A stretch of DNA of 64,000 nucleotides from Siniperca chuatsi (lineage: Eukaryota > Chordata > Actinopteri > Centrarchiformes > Sinipercidae): the NCBI RefSeq assembly GCF_020085105.1, contig NC_058056.1:13018929-13082928 (forward strand). The letters are read 5' to 3'. Numbering within the stretch: position 1 is the stretch's first letter; each line of letters opens with the position of its first letter. The notes under the pieces are model-generated. The model saw only the letters and a list, made by a program, of their open reading frames with translations. It did no database searches and was not told the origin of the DNA. The position numbers and the translations under genes were made by a program. Positions 41,318-55,982 of the stretch are shown one piece after another.

Positions 41318-44300
41318 CTGATTGGAAACAAAAGTATATAAGAAAACACATGTAAAAAAAAGCTTTTTTTAAAAAAATACAGTAAACTATATTGTTCATA
41401 TTTAAAAACAATACACATTTACTGAGGTACTAATGAGTTCACTAATTACTTTGCAGCATATATGTTTTACATGTAACATATGATAAGCTAAATATTGTGC
41501 TAAACTTCTCAACAAAACTGTAAATGAATTACCGTAGTTAGCCCAACTGCAAAATTAAATGTTAAACCTGCAATAACTGATTTTTCTGGCCACTTGGGGA
41601 AAGCAGAATGCTAACAAGTTGACAACCTTGTTATCAGTCCAGACAACTAAACAATGAGCTGAAACTCACTATAAAACAGATTTGGGTGATAATTCTCTCT
41701 ACAAATGACCCCTTACACATTGTGACATTGTTCTTACATTGTCATTTGACACATTGTTATTATAAAAATATCAATTATAGCTGCTTTAAGGTAGAGCTAC
41801 TACTTATATAGTATTGCTTAAATTAACATTTGAATGCAAGATTGTACTTTTAATGTTGTAACTTTCCATTATGCTAATGCTGCTGATGAGTTTTATGCCT
41901 TTGCCCATCACTGGTCAGCTATGAGCGGTTTTTAGGGAACAAATATTGGTGATTCTTTGAGTGAGTCAGTTGCTGAAGCTCATACATCACACACATTTCA
42001 TTTACCACTGCATTACAGCATATATAGTATACTGTATATTATACACAAATACTCCAACCTATCAACATATTGGGGATGAAAAACCTTTACAGTGTGTACT
42101 TGTCTTGGAAGGATACAGATACCCACCAGCATAGGAATCCACTGGTTGTGGCTGGTGCTCCTGTGGTCGTGGTACGGGAACACGGACAAGCGGCTGTTGA
42201 ACGCTGTAGTCATTGTCGTTGAAGAGAGGAACGCTCTCAGGAATGTCATAGGGTCCCGCAGGGTTGCCATAACTGTCAAAGTATGGAGGAACAAAAGGCT
42301 CCACAGGATCCTCTGGCCCCTCATTACCATACTCATATCCTGGCCGCTCTCGCAGGCTGTCTGAACCTCCTTTCCGAGGCAGGTTGCACATTATTATGTA
42401 GTCCTCTGAATACAGCAGCACAAAGGGTGGAGTTATATTTTGGATATTAATAACAGTTTATGTGTTATTATGAAGACAGGAATTATTATACTTATGTGCA
42501 TCCTGTTTCTCACCAGAGTCTCTCCTGGGACAGAAGGCACACTGTCCACTCCAGGCGATGCCGTACAGGCAGCAGCATTCAGTGTATGTAGTTCTGTGTA
42601 CCTGGTAGGGTCTCGAACACATGTTGTCCCCCTCCAGACCCTGCCAGCAAATATCCATGTGCACGTTGTGATCAGGCTCTAGAGTTTCTGGGAGAGAGAA
42701 TGAAGAGGGATTCACAATGAGGCAGAGAAAAAACATAAACTAAAGATATAGCTGTATGCATTACCTAAATCTCATTCTGTGGTAGTGAAAAGAAAAGTGT
42801 CCATTACAATCGTCCACTGCATTGAAAACTGCAAGCATTCAACTCTAAGGACTGGACTGAATCCCACCTCCATCCACAGCAAAACAGTTGGACAGATTCA
42901 AATATCTCATTATAGACAATAAACTCAGTTTGACCACTAATATCCATAAACTCTGTAAACTCAGAGCACTCCTTTTTGTTCTCCACCTCCAATTGTTATG
43001 TTCATATGTTCCACCATATTTGTTTCATGTATTTGTATGCTAACATATGCAGATTATGAAAACAAATTTCCCTCCTGGGACAATAAAGACTCTTTGTCTG
43101 TCTAAGTATAGTGGGTCAAAGATGAACCAGGAAGTAGCTCTAGAATGTCTAACAGAACTAAAGATTAATGATGCAGATTATTTTCTTGATTAAGCAATTA
43201 CTTGTTTGAACTATAAAGTATATGAAACTAGTAAATAATGCCCATTACAAATTTCCAGAGCACAAATTGAAGTATTTTAATTGCTTTGTTTGTCCGAACA
43301 ACAATCCAAAACCCAAAGATATTACATTTCCAATGATACAAGAAAAGCAACAAATCCTCACAATTCAGAAGCTAGAACCAAAGAATGTAAATCATTTTTG
43401 CTAAATGGAATTTTTTTCAGGTCTGCTCTAAAGCTCTAAGCAGTACTCGATTAATACAAACAAGTAAAAATTCTACCACTGTGAAACATTTCAATTTAAA
43501 ATTTAAAACCTTCTGTGGTGTTGAGGCCAATGCAGTGCCGTCGTGTGCTGTCCAGGACTAATGGAGGACTGCAGAAACAGTTGAAAGACCCGGCCGTGTT
43601 CACACACACTCCATTCTCACAGGCATTACCAAATCCACACTCATCATAATCTAAAAACACATTTACAAAGAGAGGCACAAAGACATTATAATATTAAGAA
43701 GCGATAATTCAAAAGTGGTTAAAATTATTAAAGTGCAACATCCAGCATTTTAATCATCAGTAAAAATTCATAAAATTTTAACACATTGCATTACCCAAAC
43801 TAGAGGATACATGAGATTAAAAGATCGGCAGCCTCTGAAGACCTTTACAATACATTTTCTGATAGTATGCCACTGAATCAGATTTTCTGTATAAAATGGT
43901 GGATTGCTGGTGTTGCATACTGGTTGAGGATGCTGGATGCATGGAGTGCAAAATCAAAATGTAGGCTGAAAGCAATGAGGTTTATGGAAACTGTGGTCTT
44001 CATAAGAGACATAGGTGACAAATCATCTTGAATACGGTTTAATTTGATGAAATACCTATAAAATCCCAGTTTATCTGTTATTGTTATATAGATGTTTTTA
44101 AATGTTAAAAACAGATGTCATTTCTTACCCACACACTCAAGTCGGATGTTGTCATAGTAGAAGCCAGAGCGACAGTAGCAGGTATAGGTAGAAAAGAGAT
44201 TCTTACACTGTCCATTCTTACAAATGTCTGATCCAAACATCTCACACTCATTTGCATCTGAGGGGAGAGAGAGATTCACACCTTGGTATTGCATAAGTGA

Positions 44301-47300
44301 GATGGAAAGAAACAAGTCAAAACATTAACACTGTTAATACTTGAAACGTCATTCATTCCTCTTGTAAGAAGCTGTCAGGAGACAATATGGTTACAGTAAT
44401 TAGTCAGGTATACATGCAGGTATCCCATTAAGGCTTGGCTAGCTGTAGAGATAGCCTCGTAAATGTGAAGAGGTATTATGTCTGTCTATCTGGCTTTAAA
44501 AGTTTATGCAGGTGGAAATAAAACAGGCTGACATTGCACCTTTCTGTGCCAATGTAAAGTTTCATGTGAAGGGAAGCTATAAAAGCTCAGATATATCAAT
44601 AAAATAAGTTAGTATGTATGAGCGAGGGTACCTATGTAAGGGCGCTGTTCTTCCAGACTTTGTGTAGAGGAAACAGGCAGGGGTAATAATCCACTGCCAT
44701 GAGGGCACAACTGATTGTAATCATCTGGAAAATAAAAATTGGCTCCATTAGTGAAAGGGAAGATGCAACAAAGACAAAAAAGCAGCAATCACATAATATA
44801 ACATGCTTGTTGCACCTCTTCCTGGGACAGGACAGGCATGGATTTCGCAGTTGTCGCCCCAGCCTGCCCCCACCGTGCAGCAGCACTCCTGCTTGGTGGT
44901 GTTGCGAGACAAGACGTTGTCGCAGAAGTTGGCGTCATTCAAGTTATAGTAACACTCTTTCCTCTCCTTGGCTGAGGGAGCGGACGGAGGGACTGGAGCA
45001 GCGGGTTTCGGGTCAATATCAACTGTAGATGAACAAAGAAAGCAGGAAGGTCAGAGGTCATGGTTAGCTACAGAAAAGCACCTGTGGCGATTTGGTAATA
45101 CAGGAGGGCCAATGCTCACTGATAGAACTGCTTGAACACAAATCTCCCAGTACATAAAGGTGGGTAGATCCTACACTTCAGTAGTATATCATCACACAAT
45201 AACAGCGTCAAGTGGCCTCCGCTCTTCATCCGTCAGAGTGTGTCCACATGCCTCCAGCAGGTAGTGCATTACCCTCACCTGCCACTGCTGAGCCTGCTCA
45301 TTTGTCCAAAGGCATGGGCTCAGGCATTTCACCGTTAAGCTGCCGGCTTAGCCAAATGGAAACACTGGCATGTGAGTCAACACACCATTCACTCTCACAT
45401 GATTGATTAACACACGTCAAAAGCAAACAGCGGAATGTGGCAAAAAGGTACACAAAGGCATAGCTGGGGTTTAGTGCCCAGGCAGAAGAAAAAACATCCC
45501 TGCTGATGGCGCTCCGCTTAATAATGTAAATACGCCTAATTCGTGTACACATATGCCCATCAAGCTGGAGATGTGATGGTATTTCCATAACTCAAAAGGC
45601 CTTTTCTGTCATTCTGAAATTGCAATACACTGCATATCTGTAACCTTTGCACTCAAGATAATTTTCACACGGAAGAGAAAGCATGGTCTTTAGTGCTAAT
45701 GGCCAATAGCTACACCTTATCCCTGTTCTTGGTGAGGAAATGGGTTTGTAGTAACTAGGCCCTTATGGTATTTACTTGGCTCTACTGGAGGAATTACTTC
45801 ATCATTCATTTGAGGGATTAAGCTAATACAAATTTTTAGGCAACCCACCCAACCATAACCCTAGCCTATAAAACAAATGGAAACAGCCAGGTCAAAAGAT
45901 AAACTACGAGACGTGGAGTAAGTCATGTCCACCTCGTCACCCTTGTTGTTTGGATAATGAGAGACGGCTCATTAAATCAGGGAAAACTCCGTCTCCGTCA
46001 ATGATGGGATGGAGAATTAAGTCCTGTGAGTCACTGTGAGTGCTAGTCCTGCTCTATTACCCAGGGAGCGGCACTGGCTGGTGATGGGATCAAATTCCTC
46101 ATTGTCGTTGGGGCAGATGCACAGGAAGCTGCCATCATAGTTCTCACACAGGGCCTCCCTGCACAGCGCCAGGCTCATCTCGCACTCGTTCACATCTGAG
46201 AAAGACAGGAGAGGAGGTCATTGAAGGATCAGGCACATACACACAGGCATGCGCTCAACAAGGTCGTGGTAAAGGTCACACAAAATAAGCTTTATCATCT
46301 CATTACTGGAAGGGTAATTCATATCAAGCTGACAGAAAGAAATCATCCACAAGTTCATTATAGATACATACATTTTTTGTAGTGACTGATTCTCTTATTG
46401 AGTCTACATTTCTTTATATACTCTAAATTTGTATGATTAATCATTCTCCATGAAGAGGAGACACTTTCTCTGAGTGGCTGTTATCAGATTTTGGAACAAA
46501 TCAGCTCATCTCTGTATATACAAAAGGTGTTCAAATTTGCTTAAACAAACAGTATTTGCAGTCACACACAATAATTAAAAGATAAGCCTGGTGATATTCT
46601 AATGTTTTTTGCTTTCCAACAATGCGTTAGTGCGTCTCTCAATACTTTCTGACCTTCGTATTCTATCTATCTGTGGCTCTCAACCCCAAGCCTATTGGTT
46701 CCTAATGAAGATGTAAATCTTTAAAAATGGGTCACAAATATATACTTTCATTTTCAAAAAAGGATAAATAATTTCCTCAAGCAGCTTGGCACTGTAGTTT
46801 TTAGCAAACGTTACTCAAACAGGTGTAAAGCATTTGTTGGGGACTATTTTCAGACGCGGATTTATACATATATATTGGTGCTCTTGTGAGTATTTACAGC
46901 AGCAGCACAGTGTATGTGGGATTGACTCAAAATAAACTAGTGTCCATGTTCATCGTAATGAAGGAACCAGTGCAACGGTGTGGCTCACTGATGTGTTTTA
47001 TATAGTTTTTGAACAACAATGGAGCTCTATGACAGAGGAATAAGTTATAATTATCAGGCTTTGGCTACACAGGAAATACTTGTTAGTAGGATCAATTCAT
47101 TGTTGGTTTTGGTCTTTTTATAGGATTTTTAGAAAAAGCATCACCACAGTTTTTAAGAAGTTTTAAGCAGTAATGAACAGTGAATATTTATTGGCGAGCA
47201 GTTACAGACCAACACATTTGCTCATATCTCCTGGTGGATTGGTGTAGCCTTGGTCACACTGGCAGCGGAAGGAGCCGTCTGTGTTCTCGCAGAAGCCGTG

Positions 47301-50300
47301 GTTCCCACAGATGGTTTCATTGACACACTCATCAATATCTGCAAGGCGAGAGCACACGGAGAGGTGAGCATTAATATTTACAGCGTTGCTCTGCACAATA
47401 GACTTTCATATTACCTCTATAAACATGCCACTGCTTTGCCAAAATAAACATCACTACCATTTTGACCTTACAATAACAACAAATATCACTGCCATCATAA
47501 CATGTCAGGAAACGGTGTACAGATTAGACAATTCATTAAAAGGGTTTTCAAACTCTGGTGTTTGTAAATTAATTCAGGGAGACTCTCTCTGCATCAACAC
47601 AGTCAAATTGAGTGCAGCGTGGATCTGGAAAACTGCAAATGAATGTTTTTTGGTAGTGTCATTGGACACTGGGATGTTGGCAAAATTTAAGAGACGGAGG
47701 AGTTTACGGCATGCAGCCAGCATTCAGCATTTACCCAGACAAGCAGCTGGAGAAAGACGGCTGAGAGTTCAGGTTTGGCATGAAGAGATTTTGACAGGGG
47801 TTGCTTTCCATCCTAATCAATGAACATGTTAAAACCTTTTTTTTCCAGCTGTAAATCTCCTTTGAAGCTAAAATGGCAATATGAAAGGATCCTGAGCATA
47901 GCCTACAGTAGATGGTTGTTTGCATGGCGATAAATCATAAAACAAGTTTAATAAAACCAGTGCAGAGACTTTATGCTATATGTCAGTGTGAGAGAGAGTG
48001 ACACTGAGGCTGTTAACATTGGACCATGTAACAGCAGTGCTGATTCCCTACCACTGGCTGTTTAAAGGCAACATTTGTTAGCAATTTCTTACATACATGA
48101 TTTAGTATTTCTTGGCGTCTCGAGTATAGCAGAGAGGCCAAAGACTGATACTGCTGGAGGGTAAGTCTGATTATAATTGTTTAAAAAGCAATCAGAGAGT
48201 TTAATGATCACACTTTAGTCACATGAATTTGTTCTCTAGTCACTTTGGCTTGCTACTGCTGTGTTAACCTAACTGTATTTTGACAAGTTAGTGAGTCTTG
48301 TGACATAATCACCATTTATCAGTTTTTGAGTTATACTGAACTGTTTATTTTAGTGAGTGTTTACTTGCTCTAAAGAGCATAAACAGCCAAACACAAAGGC
48401 CTATTCATCCTGGTCTGGTCTAGCATCTTTTGAAGATAAGTTTATGAGAAATGTGTTCAACAACTAATGTTAGAAACCACATCTTGTTCTTTTCAGTTTA
48501 GAAATTAAAAAACAAAGTCAGCAAAAACTCCTCAGTCAGAGATAAAAGTCAGTGCTTGTATATTTTCTGCAAGTCATTAAGTTGAGAACATTATGACAGA
48601 CAGGACTGTTACTTGATATGAACTGCACTGATGAAATTAGAGGACGCATCACTATGTCTGTTTTATCGTAAGCATGATTAGATTTTTTTTTTACTTTTTA
48701 GTTTCATAACAACCCTCCATGACCATTCCTATCAAAGTTTCCATGACTAACAGAAAGTCCACTGGAGTGATGACACATTTTCGAAAAACAGGAAGAACAA
48801 TTTCAAATACGGGAAAGAAAATACAGACAAAATCACAACAACTTGAATATTTAAATTACATTTTGCTCAGTTCCACTAAACAGTTTCATGCTTGTAAAGC
48901 TCATTTTGGATAAGTCTGCTCCTAACATCAGTTAGGACAAAAAGTAAAGTCCAGTGGCACTTCAGATGTTTAAAACAAACTGATTTATGGAGTGAAAAGC
49001 ACTGTCATTCACATATTGTCTAAACCAGTTTTATTTTGCCTCTGAGCGCTCATAAAGGCTGTATCAACTGAAGAAAAGAAGAAAGTGGGCCAGAGAAGCC
49101 ACAAGCCATTTGATTTTAACAGAGCGCTTGGCCGGGGCCTGTCTTCCCCTCTGACACAGACAATTACTTTCTCAGGCTTGCAGGGGGACAAGTCCTCTGT
49201 CAGTGTTCCTGTCCTGACTTGGCCACTTCTCCAACATGCCTCCGGGGTCAGAGACAGGGGCTCCCACAAGCTAATAAAACTGCAGAGACAAAATTGCCTT
49301 TGTCGTTTGTAAAACCTTTCACAGGAAATGCTGAAAAGGACCTAAATTGCTAGAATAGACATGTGGGCTCAAATGGCTGCAAGATGATAGAGGAAGAATG
49401 GATGGACACATACTGAACCGCCAACCCATTGGATTTGCATTTTGCAGCTGTGGATTGAGATGCCAAACTCGTGTAGAAGTGGTGAAGTTTTTTGGATACT
49501 GGATATTACGTGTAATTGAAAAATATATTTTCGGGAAGACTTTTCCCACAGGTCAATGAAGAGTATTCTCAGAGTAAGGTGAAAAGTATTGTATATCAGA
49601 GTTTGAGGAACATTTCCTCAAGTGTGAAGAGCTTAAGTAGAGTTTGGAATGTTGGAATGACAGCGGCCGCCAGCTGGGAGGTCTGGGAAGAAGGCGATGA
49701 AAGCTCTCTGCTAATATATGAAATAATCAGTGTCTGCAGGCGGCTTTTCATTCATGTGTAACATGGAACAAAATCTGGTGCAAACCACATGTTGCGGTGA
49801 GATGCAATCAAAGTATCATCCCGGGGAGAAATGAGAACATCAAGACCAAAACAATTTTAATGGCCTTTGTTTTTCTGTGTATCTGACTCCGGTTGTGTTT
49901 GAGTGGCAGCATTACTTGACCAGCCATTTAGATCTGTCATCCAAGCAGAGAGTCAGCTTGCTAATGGTTTGTGGGAAAAAACGAATAATACAAAATGAGA
50001 TAACTCCACCAAGAGCTAGTCTCATACCAGCAGGACGTGGGGTTGCCTTTCTTAGTCTTTCCATGTAATAATAAGTTACGTCAGGACACATGCAGAGCTG
50101 TTAATTGCCTGCAGGGAAGAACTGAGGCAGGGAGGAGGGTGAAGAGTTCAGTTGAGATGGGGGGAGCTGAGGTTAAGGGGCGACCCGGCCCAATAGGCAC
50201 CTATCCTAATGGTCCGACCCAGGAGGACCTGCTTCCTGGATCCGGTGATGCAGTGATTGGGGGGTTAAGGAGGGAGTGTGGGTCTCTGTGCCATGTGTTA

Positions 50301-53300
50301 ATGTGGAGCACATGGTGGCAGGCAACAAGAATATAGGCATCAGTGACTGTTGGCTCACCCTCCACAGCCCACACTTCTCCCATACTCTCTGGGCAGCCAC
50401 TTGTCTGATTGGACCCATATGCAGAGGTTATTTCACACGTGACAGGGAAAGGATGAGATGAGGTATTTGTTTTCAGGGAAGCATGTTTGTGTGCTTTATC
50501 TGACATTACATCTACAACCTGTCTTGGTTTAACTACAATGGATGTCAAACTTTCATATCGTGTGCACTTCTAAGAAAAATCATCATCTCACATCTGCACG
50601 AGCAATCACACACACATGGTAAAGTCTTTAGATTTCTATACGTTTAAAGGGATGGGAGGTTGGCAAGAGTGTGACCACAGACAATTTCCGCACTTGGGCA
50701 AGCCTTATTAAAGACAAGGCATAGCTTGAGGGAATTTATGAGCACGATGGTGAATTAAAGCTAAAAAACAATAACCTGCAAATACACACATACTGCCTTT
50801 TTCACATGCCCAAAGGAGCCCTGTGTACAGCATCATGGCAGAGCTGAATGCAGCCCTCATAGCACAGTTGCAGCTGACGTGATGCTGCGGAAAAAACCCT
50901 GTTACTCCCTTTTGTGTTATGGCCTCTAAATCTAAATGAGTGCTGCGAGCAGAGCCAAAGACAACCGCTGCCCCTTCGAAGGCCGGTGAGTAAAAATAAA
51001 ACAACGCCCCTCACAGAAACTGCAAATTACACCGTCTGGCCTCTTCTTAAATATTTGATGATTTTTACAAGCAGACAAAAATGCCCCGGAGTAATTGAGC
51101 TCCCTCCCAGGACTTTTATTGGGGTGACGGCAGCATCTCCCACAACTTCCTAACGTGAGGTGAAACAAGCCACTATTGTGTGTAGTGCTGTACTTCTGAG
51201 GGTGAGAGGGCTTGGTTCTCAAAGTGGGGCTGTGAGTCAGTGTTGAGCTGTGCGAGTGTTTGTTGTGGGGTCTAGTGAAAACACGAACATCTGGCGTCAC
51301 AACATAGCAACAGGGGAAAGACGGTCAGTCATAACTGGGCACCCATTCAGACAAGTCAAACTGGGAGTTTTGTGGCACCATAGGGGACAATGTGAAGGTT
51401 TTTCAATCAGGTCCCATTTAGCATACATGGCAGTGGAAGTGCCTGGACCCTAATACAGTTACCAGAGATGTATATTTAAATCACCCACCAATGAGCACTA
51501 CACTGATTTGAACCTGTATGAGCTGCTTAGCAGTGTTTTGACTCTGACACTAAAGGAGCGGAGGTGAGCAGCTGGTTTCAATCTGCCCTTATCACACTAC
51601 AGGCCCCTGCTTCAGCTGGTGCCAGACACACAACATCATAAAGTGCAGTGAGGAGGCAGCCACACGTAGCCGGGATCAGGGTGATGGAGGGGGCGGAGGT
51701 CTGATCTGTCACTGATCAGCACTGCAAGCCGCATATTCTCCCCTGATCTCCATCTGTTGATAGTCCAATAAAAACTCAGGGTCATGAGAATATGCAAAGC
51801 CGCACCGCAATCCGAGTGCATCACTACAATGGTTATAGTCTCTGCTTCTCTTTCTCTAACACAAACACACAAGCGAGGATGCAAAAACCCACAGTTAACC
51901 ACATGCACGCACACACACTCGCGCTCACATACACACACAATCACCCGCAAACACCCACAGCTTCCATCTGCAGTCCAACACATCATTCCATTCTGATGCT
52001 CTCAGACTGCTTTCTCCTCTTCCCCTGTCACTCTCCGGTGACTGTTTGGATTCTGTACTAATATGAGGAAAATATTTGGCCTTTTGTTTTTGTCTCTTGT
52101 AGTCCTCATAAACCAGACTTGTTGTTTTATGGTGCTATGAGAGCAACAAAGACAAGCAATACTGCACTACAAAATAAAGAGTGATAAACTCAAATCATTG
52201 TGCAACAAACCCCATCAATATCTCAAGTCCCAGGTGTCTAATCGTGCCAGTAAACACAGAAGGCTTCATGTATTCTGGAGGTCATGGACATGTGTCCGTT
52301 GTTGTTGGCCAGCTGTAGCATAAGTACAAACCTGGCCAGTCAACGCAGTTGGGGGGCGGGAGGGCTGACAATCCCATCCCCACTCTCAAAAGAATAACAG
52401 CGGTGATCCATTTCCACCTTGTGTCTCTGCCAGAGGCACTCCATTAGCTCCGTTGTCCGGAGGAGGAGACCATTATCAGCTGCTGGCCTCACACCGCCTT
52501 CAATGACTCCTCTTTCTAAAGTGCCCCAATTTAAGGGGCCACTTCTCCTCATCTCCCCCATGGCCTCCTGCACATGAAGACCTCGAGTACCTGATAGCTT
52601 TTGATTCACATCAGCCTCTTTGTGTCTGCATGCCAAACAGATATCATTATCTGTGCAGGGAGGGAGAGTCCTGAATAGTATGTAGAGTGTTTAACTACAG
52701 CCCAAATGGTAAATGGATTGAATCAGGGTACAAAAATAAGTAGAGCCATACAATGCATACTACGTGTTTTGCTTCAGCCTACAGTTAGCCTAAAATGTGC
52801 CTGTTTTTTCTTAACATAATTGTGTGTGCTAGACTTTTAACTATATGCGGTTTGACCACTCACCACAGTCTGTGGTGTCTTCTCCCTCTAGACCAGGCTG
52901 GCAGCCCATGAAGCACCGATAGGACCCGATGGTGTTCTCGCAGCGCCAGGTACCACACACTGAGCTTCCAAACTCCTTGCACTCATTCTGGTCTGCACAG
53001 TGAAAGAGAGAGAGACAGATGTTGGTTAGTAACTGACAAACAGAGGCACAAACGCAACCACATGTGCAATCAGACACTAACACGGACGCATGCACCCCCG
53101 CACACACTCATATTCCCGCCACTGCTCCTCTGCTTCCAGTGTAATGTCTGTGCAGCAGGAGTCGGCCAGGAGGCCTGTGGTGTAGCTGTCCTCAGTAAAC
53201 GCAGCAGGCAACAGGAATGGCCAAGAACAATATTATCACAGCAACCAAAGAACTTGTGAAGGAGCTAAAGGGAGACGTTCCAGAGGGAGAAACACCTCCT

Positions 53301-55934
53301 GCTCACAATAGGGTCATTCATACTTCCCTCAGGAGAGAGGGAGTTCAGGGCTCCAGCCATGTAATTCAGGCACCCCTCAGTCCTGAGACCATGGAGGAAA
53401 GCCTCTAAGCCAGGCTTGGACACTTTCACTGGAGTCCAGTCCTCACTGGCTATAGATAATCAATCAAAGCCAGCTGTGCTATACTGGGTACGCTTAAGCC
53501 TAAATGTAGCCTGACGATCAAACAGCTAATGTTGACATGTTGGTTTACTCATAAAAAACCTCAGGGAAGAGGTTGGGGTCAATAATCACTAAGACATGCA
53601 CAACAGGACATCACAAGGGAGTTTTATTCGGTCTTACCTTCACAGTCAGCCGTGTCAGCATTGAACTTAAAGCCAGCCTCACACAAGCACAAGAAAGAGC
53701 CATCAGTGTTGAGACACTGGCCCCGGATGCACACATTGTCTTTGCTGCATTCATCCACATCTAAGGCAGAGAGAAGGGGAAAAGAACGGCAGACAAATTA
53801 AGAGAGATAATTGGAGAAAGGGTGGGTCAAGATTTGTTACTTATTGATTATCACTATATATCCTCTGTCTTCATTAAGTCCACAGAGAACACCACTCCTT
53901 TTCATAAGTATCACAAAAAGAATGTGTAATCAAGACCTTGTCTGAGCAAAAGATGCATTGGCCATTTGGAGCACTTAACAGTATACTGGCAAACAGGAAA
54001 CAAGGGAGAAAAAAGATTTACCTCAGCTTTTCAGGCTGAGAACATTTCCCTCGAACTCGTAAAAATTAATGATGAATGTGACATGCTTGATTAGCTGTAG
54101 ATGGGTGGATAACTGCAGCATTACAACATAACTTGTAAGGTACTTGGACCTGGAGTAAAAGGTGTGGGAAAAGGCAAGAAAGCAGGGGGAAATTCATCGC
54201 TGGGGAAAAGCCTGTCTTCCTTTTCCAAACTTAGATAATCAGATGAATCTTTCAGAAAGGACAAGGTAAACACCCATTTGCAAAGACAGGGAGAAAAAAA
54301 ACAATACCCCAGACTATAAGTAAACACATAAATATACTGTGACTGGATAGCTTTGGAGTTCATTCAAGGACTTCAAAGCATGTATTGAAAGGCACAGCAA
54401 GGCCATGGCACAACCTGTTGATTGGAATTAAATTTAGATATGTTTCAGTCCTTTATTACATGTGTTCTGCTTTTGCTGAAAGACTGGCCTGGTCAAGGCC
54501 AAGCATCATTTTGGCCTCACCTGACTAAACTCATCTTTCATTCGCATAAACTCACATACCATCATCCTCCTTTCACCTCCCCCTGCAGGCTCATGTCAGA
54601 GGGGTCTGGCTTTCATTGTGTCAGCACTGTACACACAATGGCAGGCTGCAAGAAAATATATGACAACTGCTGATTTATAGGATAATTAGAGCCTAGTATT
54701 TGTTGTGGCGGGCAGCCAAAGTACCTGATACAGGCTGGGCAGTTTGCTCAGTCTGTGGACGATTGGTGCTCCAAGGCCAAAGCTTCAGTGGAAGAATGCT
54801 CCTGTTTAAGGACTGATCCTTGTCTTCTACTGTAAGTCAAACTTGCCCATTAGAGGACCATGCCAGCATCTTGCAGAGGCCTGGACCCAGGGACCCAAAC
54901 CTACCTGCTTCACATCACGAAAGTATATTTCACTGCCAGACAACCTGCCGTTTACTTAACTTCACCTCATACTGCACTAGCAAGACACACCAGAAATAAC
55001 ACTGATCCAATTCTGACATCCTAGCCAAAGTTATTTCATGCATTTTGACAGCAAATGCTCCAGTTTGTTGAAAAGAAAAGCCGTCCTGAGCTGATGATCA
55101 GGCTACATTTTTTTCCCATCGCTATGACCAGTGGGTCGCTGGGTGCGACTGAAATAACATCAAACTGATGTCCAAGCAGAGAGCGAGTGAGCTGAGACAG
55201 CCGATGAGGCCATGGCCCATTACACAGAAAGGCTGGCCTGAGCACCCATGCCAGGAGTCCCAGTTCTGGTCTCAGCACCCAGGACAATATGGTGTGGATA
55301 CTGTCTGTCAGCCTGTCTGCACTGAATGAAGAAACTTGTGCAAGCCAACAAGGTTACTGTAAAATGACTTGAGCAATATGGGCTAAAACCATTATTACAT
55401 TATTACTAACTTTCTCAAATTTTGACTCTGCCTCACCCAATTACACAAAACCCATAAAATTCTCTGAAATATATTTTCCCATAGCAATTAGTGCTCTTGC
55501 GGCAGTGTATTACTGTACCTTGGCAGCCAGTCCTTCCATCGATGGTGGTATATCCGTCAGGACAGATGCACGTGTAGGAGCCCTCAGTGTTCAGACAGTC
55601 TCCTTCTCCGCAGATCCCCACGATGGTTAAACACTCATTGATATCTGTCACACACAAGCACAAATATACACACACAGCTGTGTCAAGATGCCAACATGAG
55701 GTAAGCCACGAGAAACGGTTAACCACTAATGGTATATTTTATGTGTCAGATGACCCACAGTGTATGTGCGTGTGTGTGTATATATATATTTATATATATA
55801 TATACCTCTGCAGGACGTCCCATCCACCAGCTCCAGACCAGTGGGGCAGGAGCAGCTATAGGAGCCAATGTTGTTGGTGCACTGGCCTCCCAGACACAGG
55901 CCGTTGTCCTCACATTCATTTACATCTGCATTGA

Positions 55935-55982
<48 letters not shown>

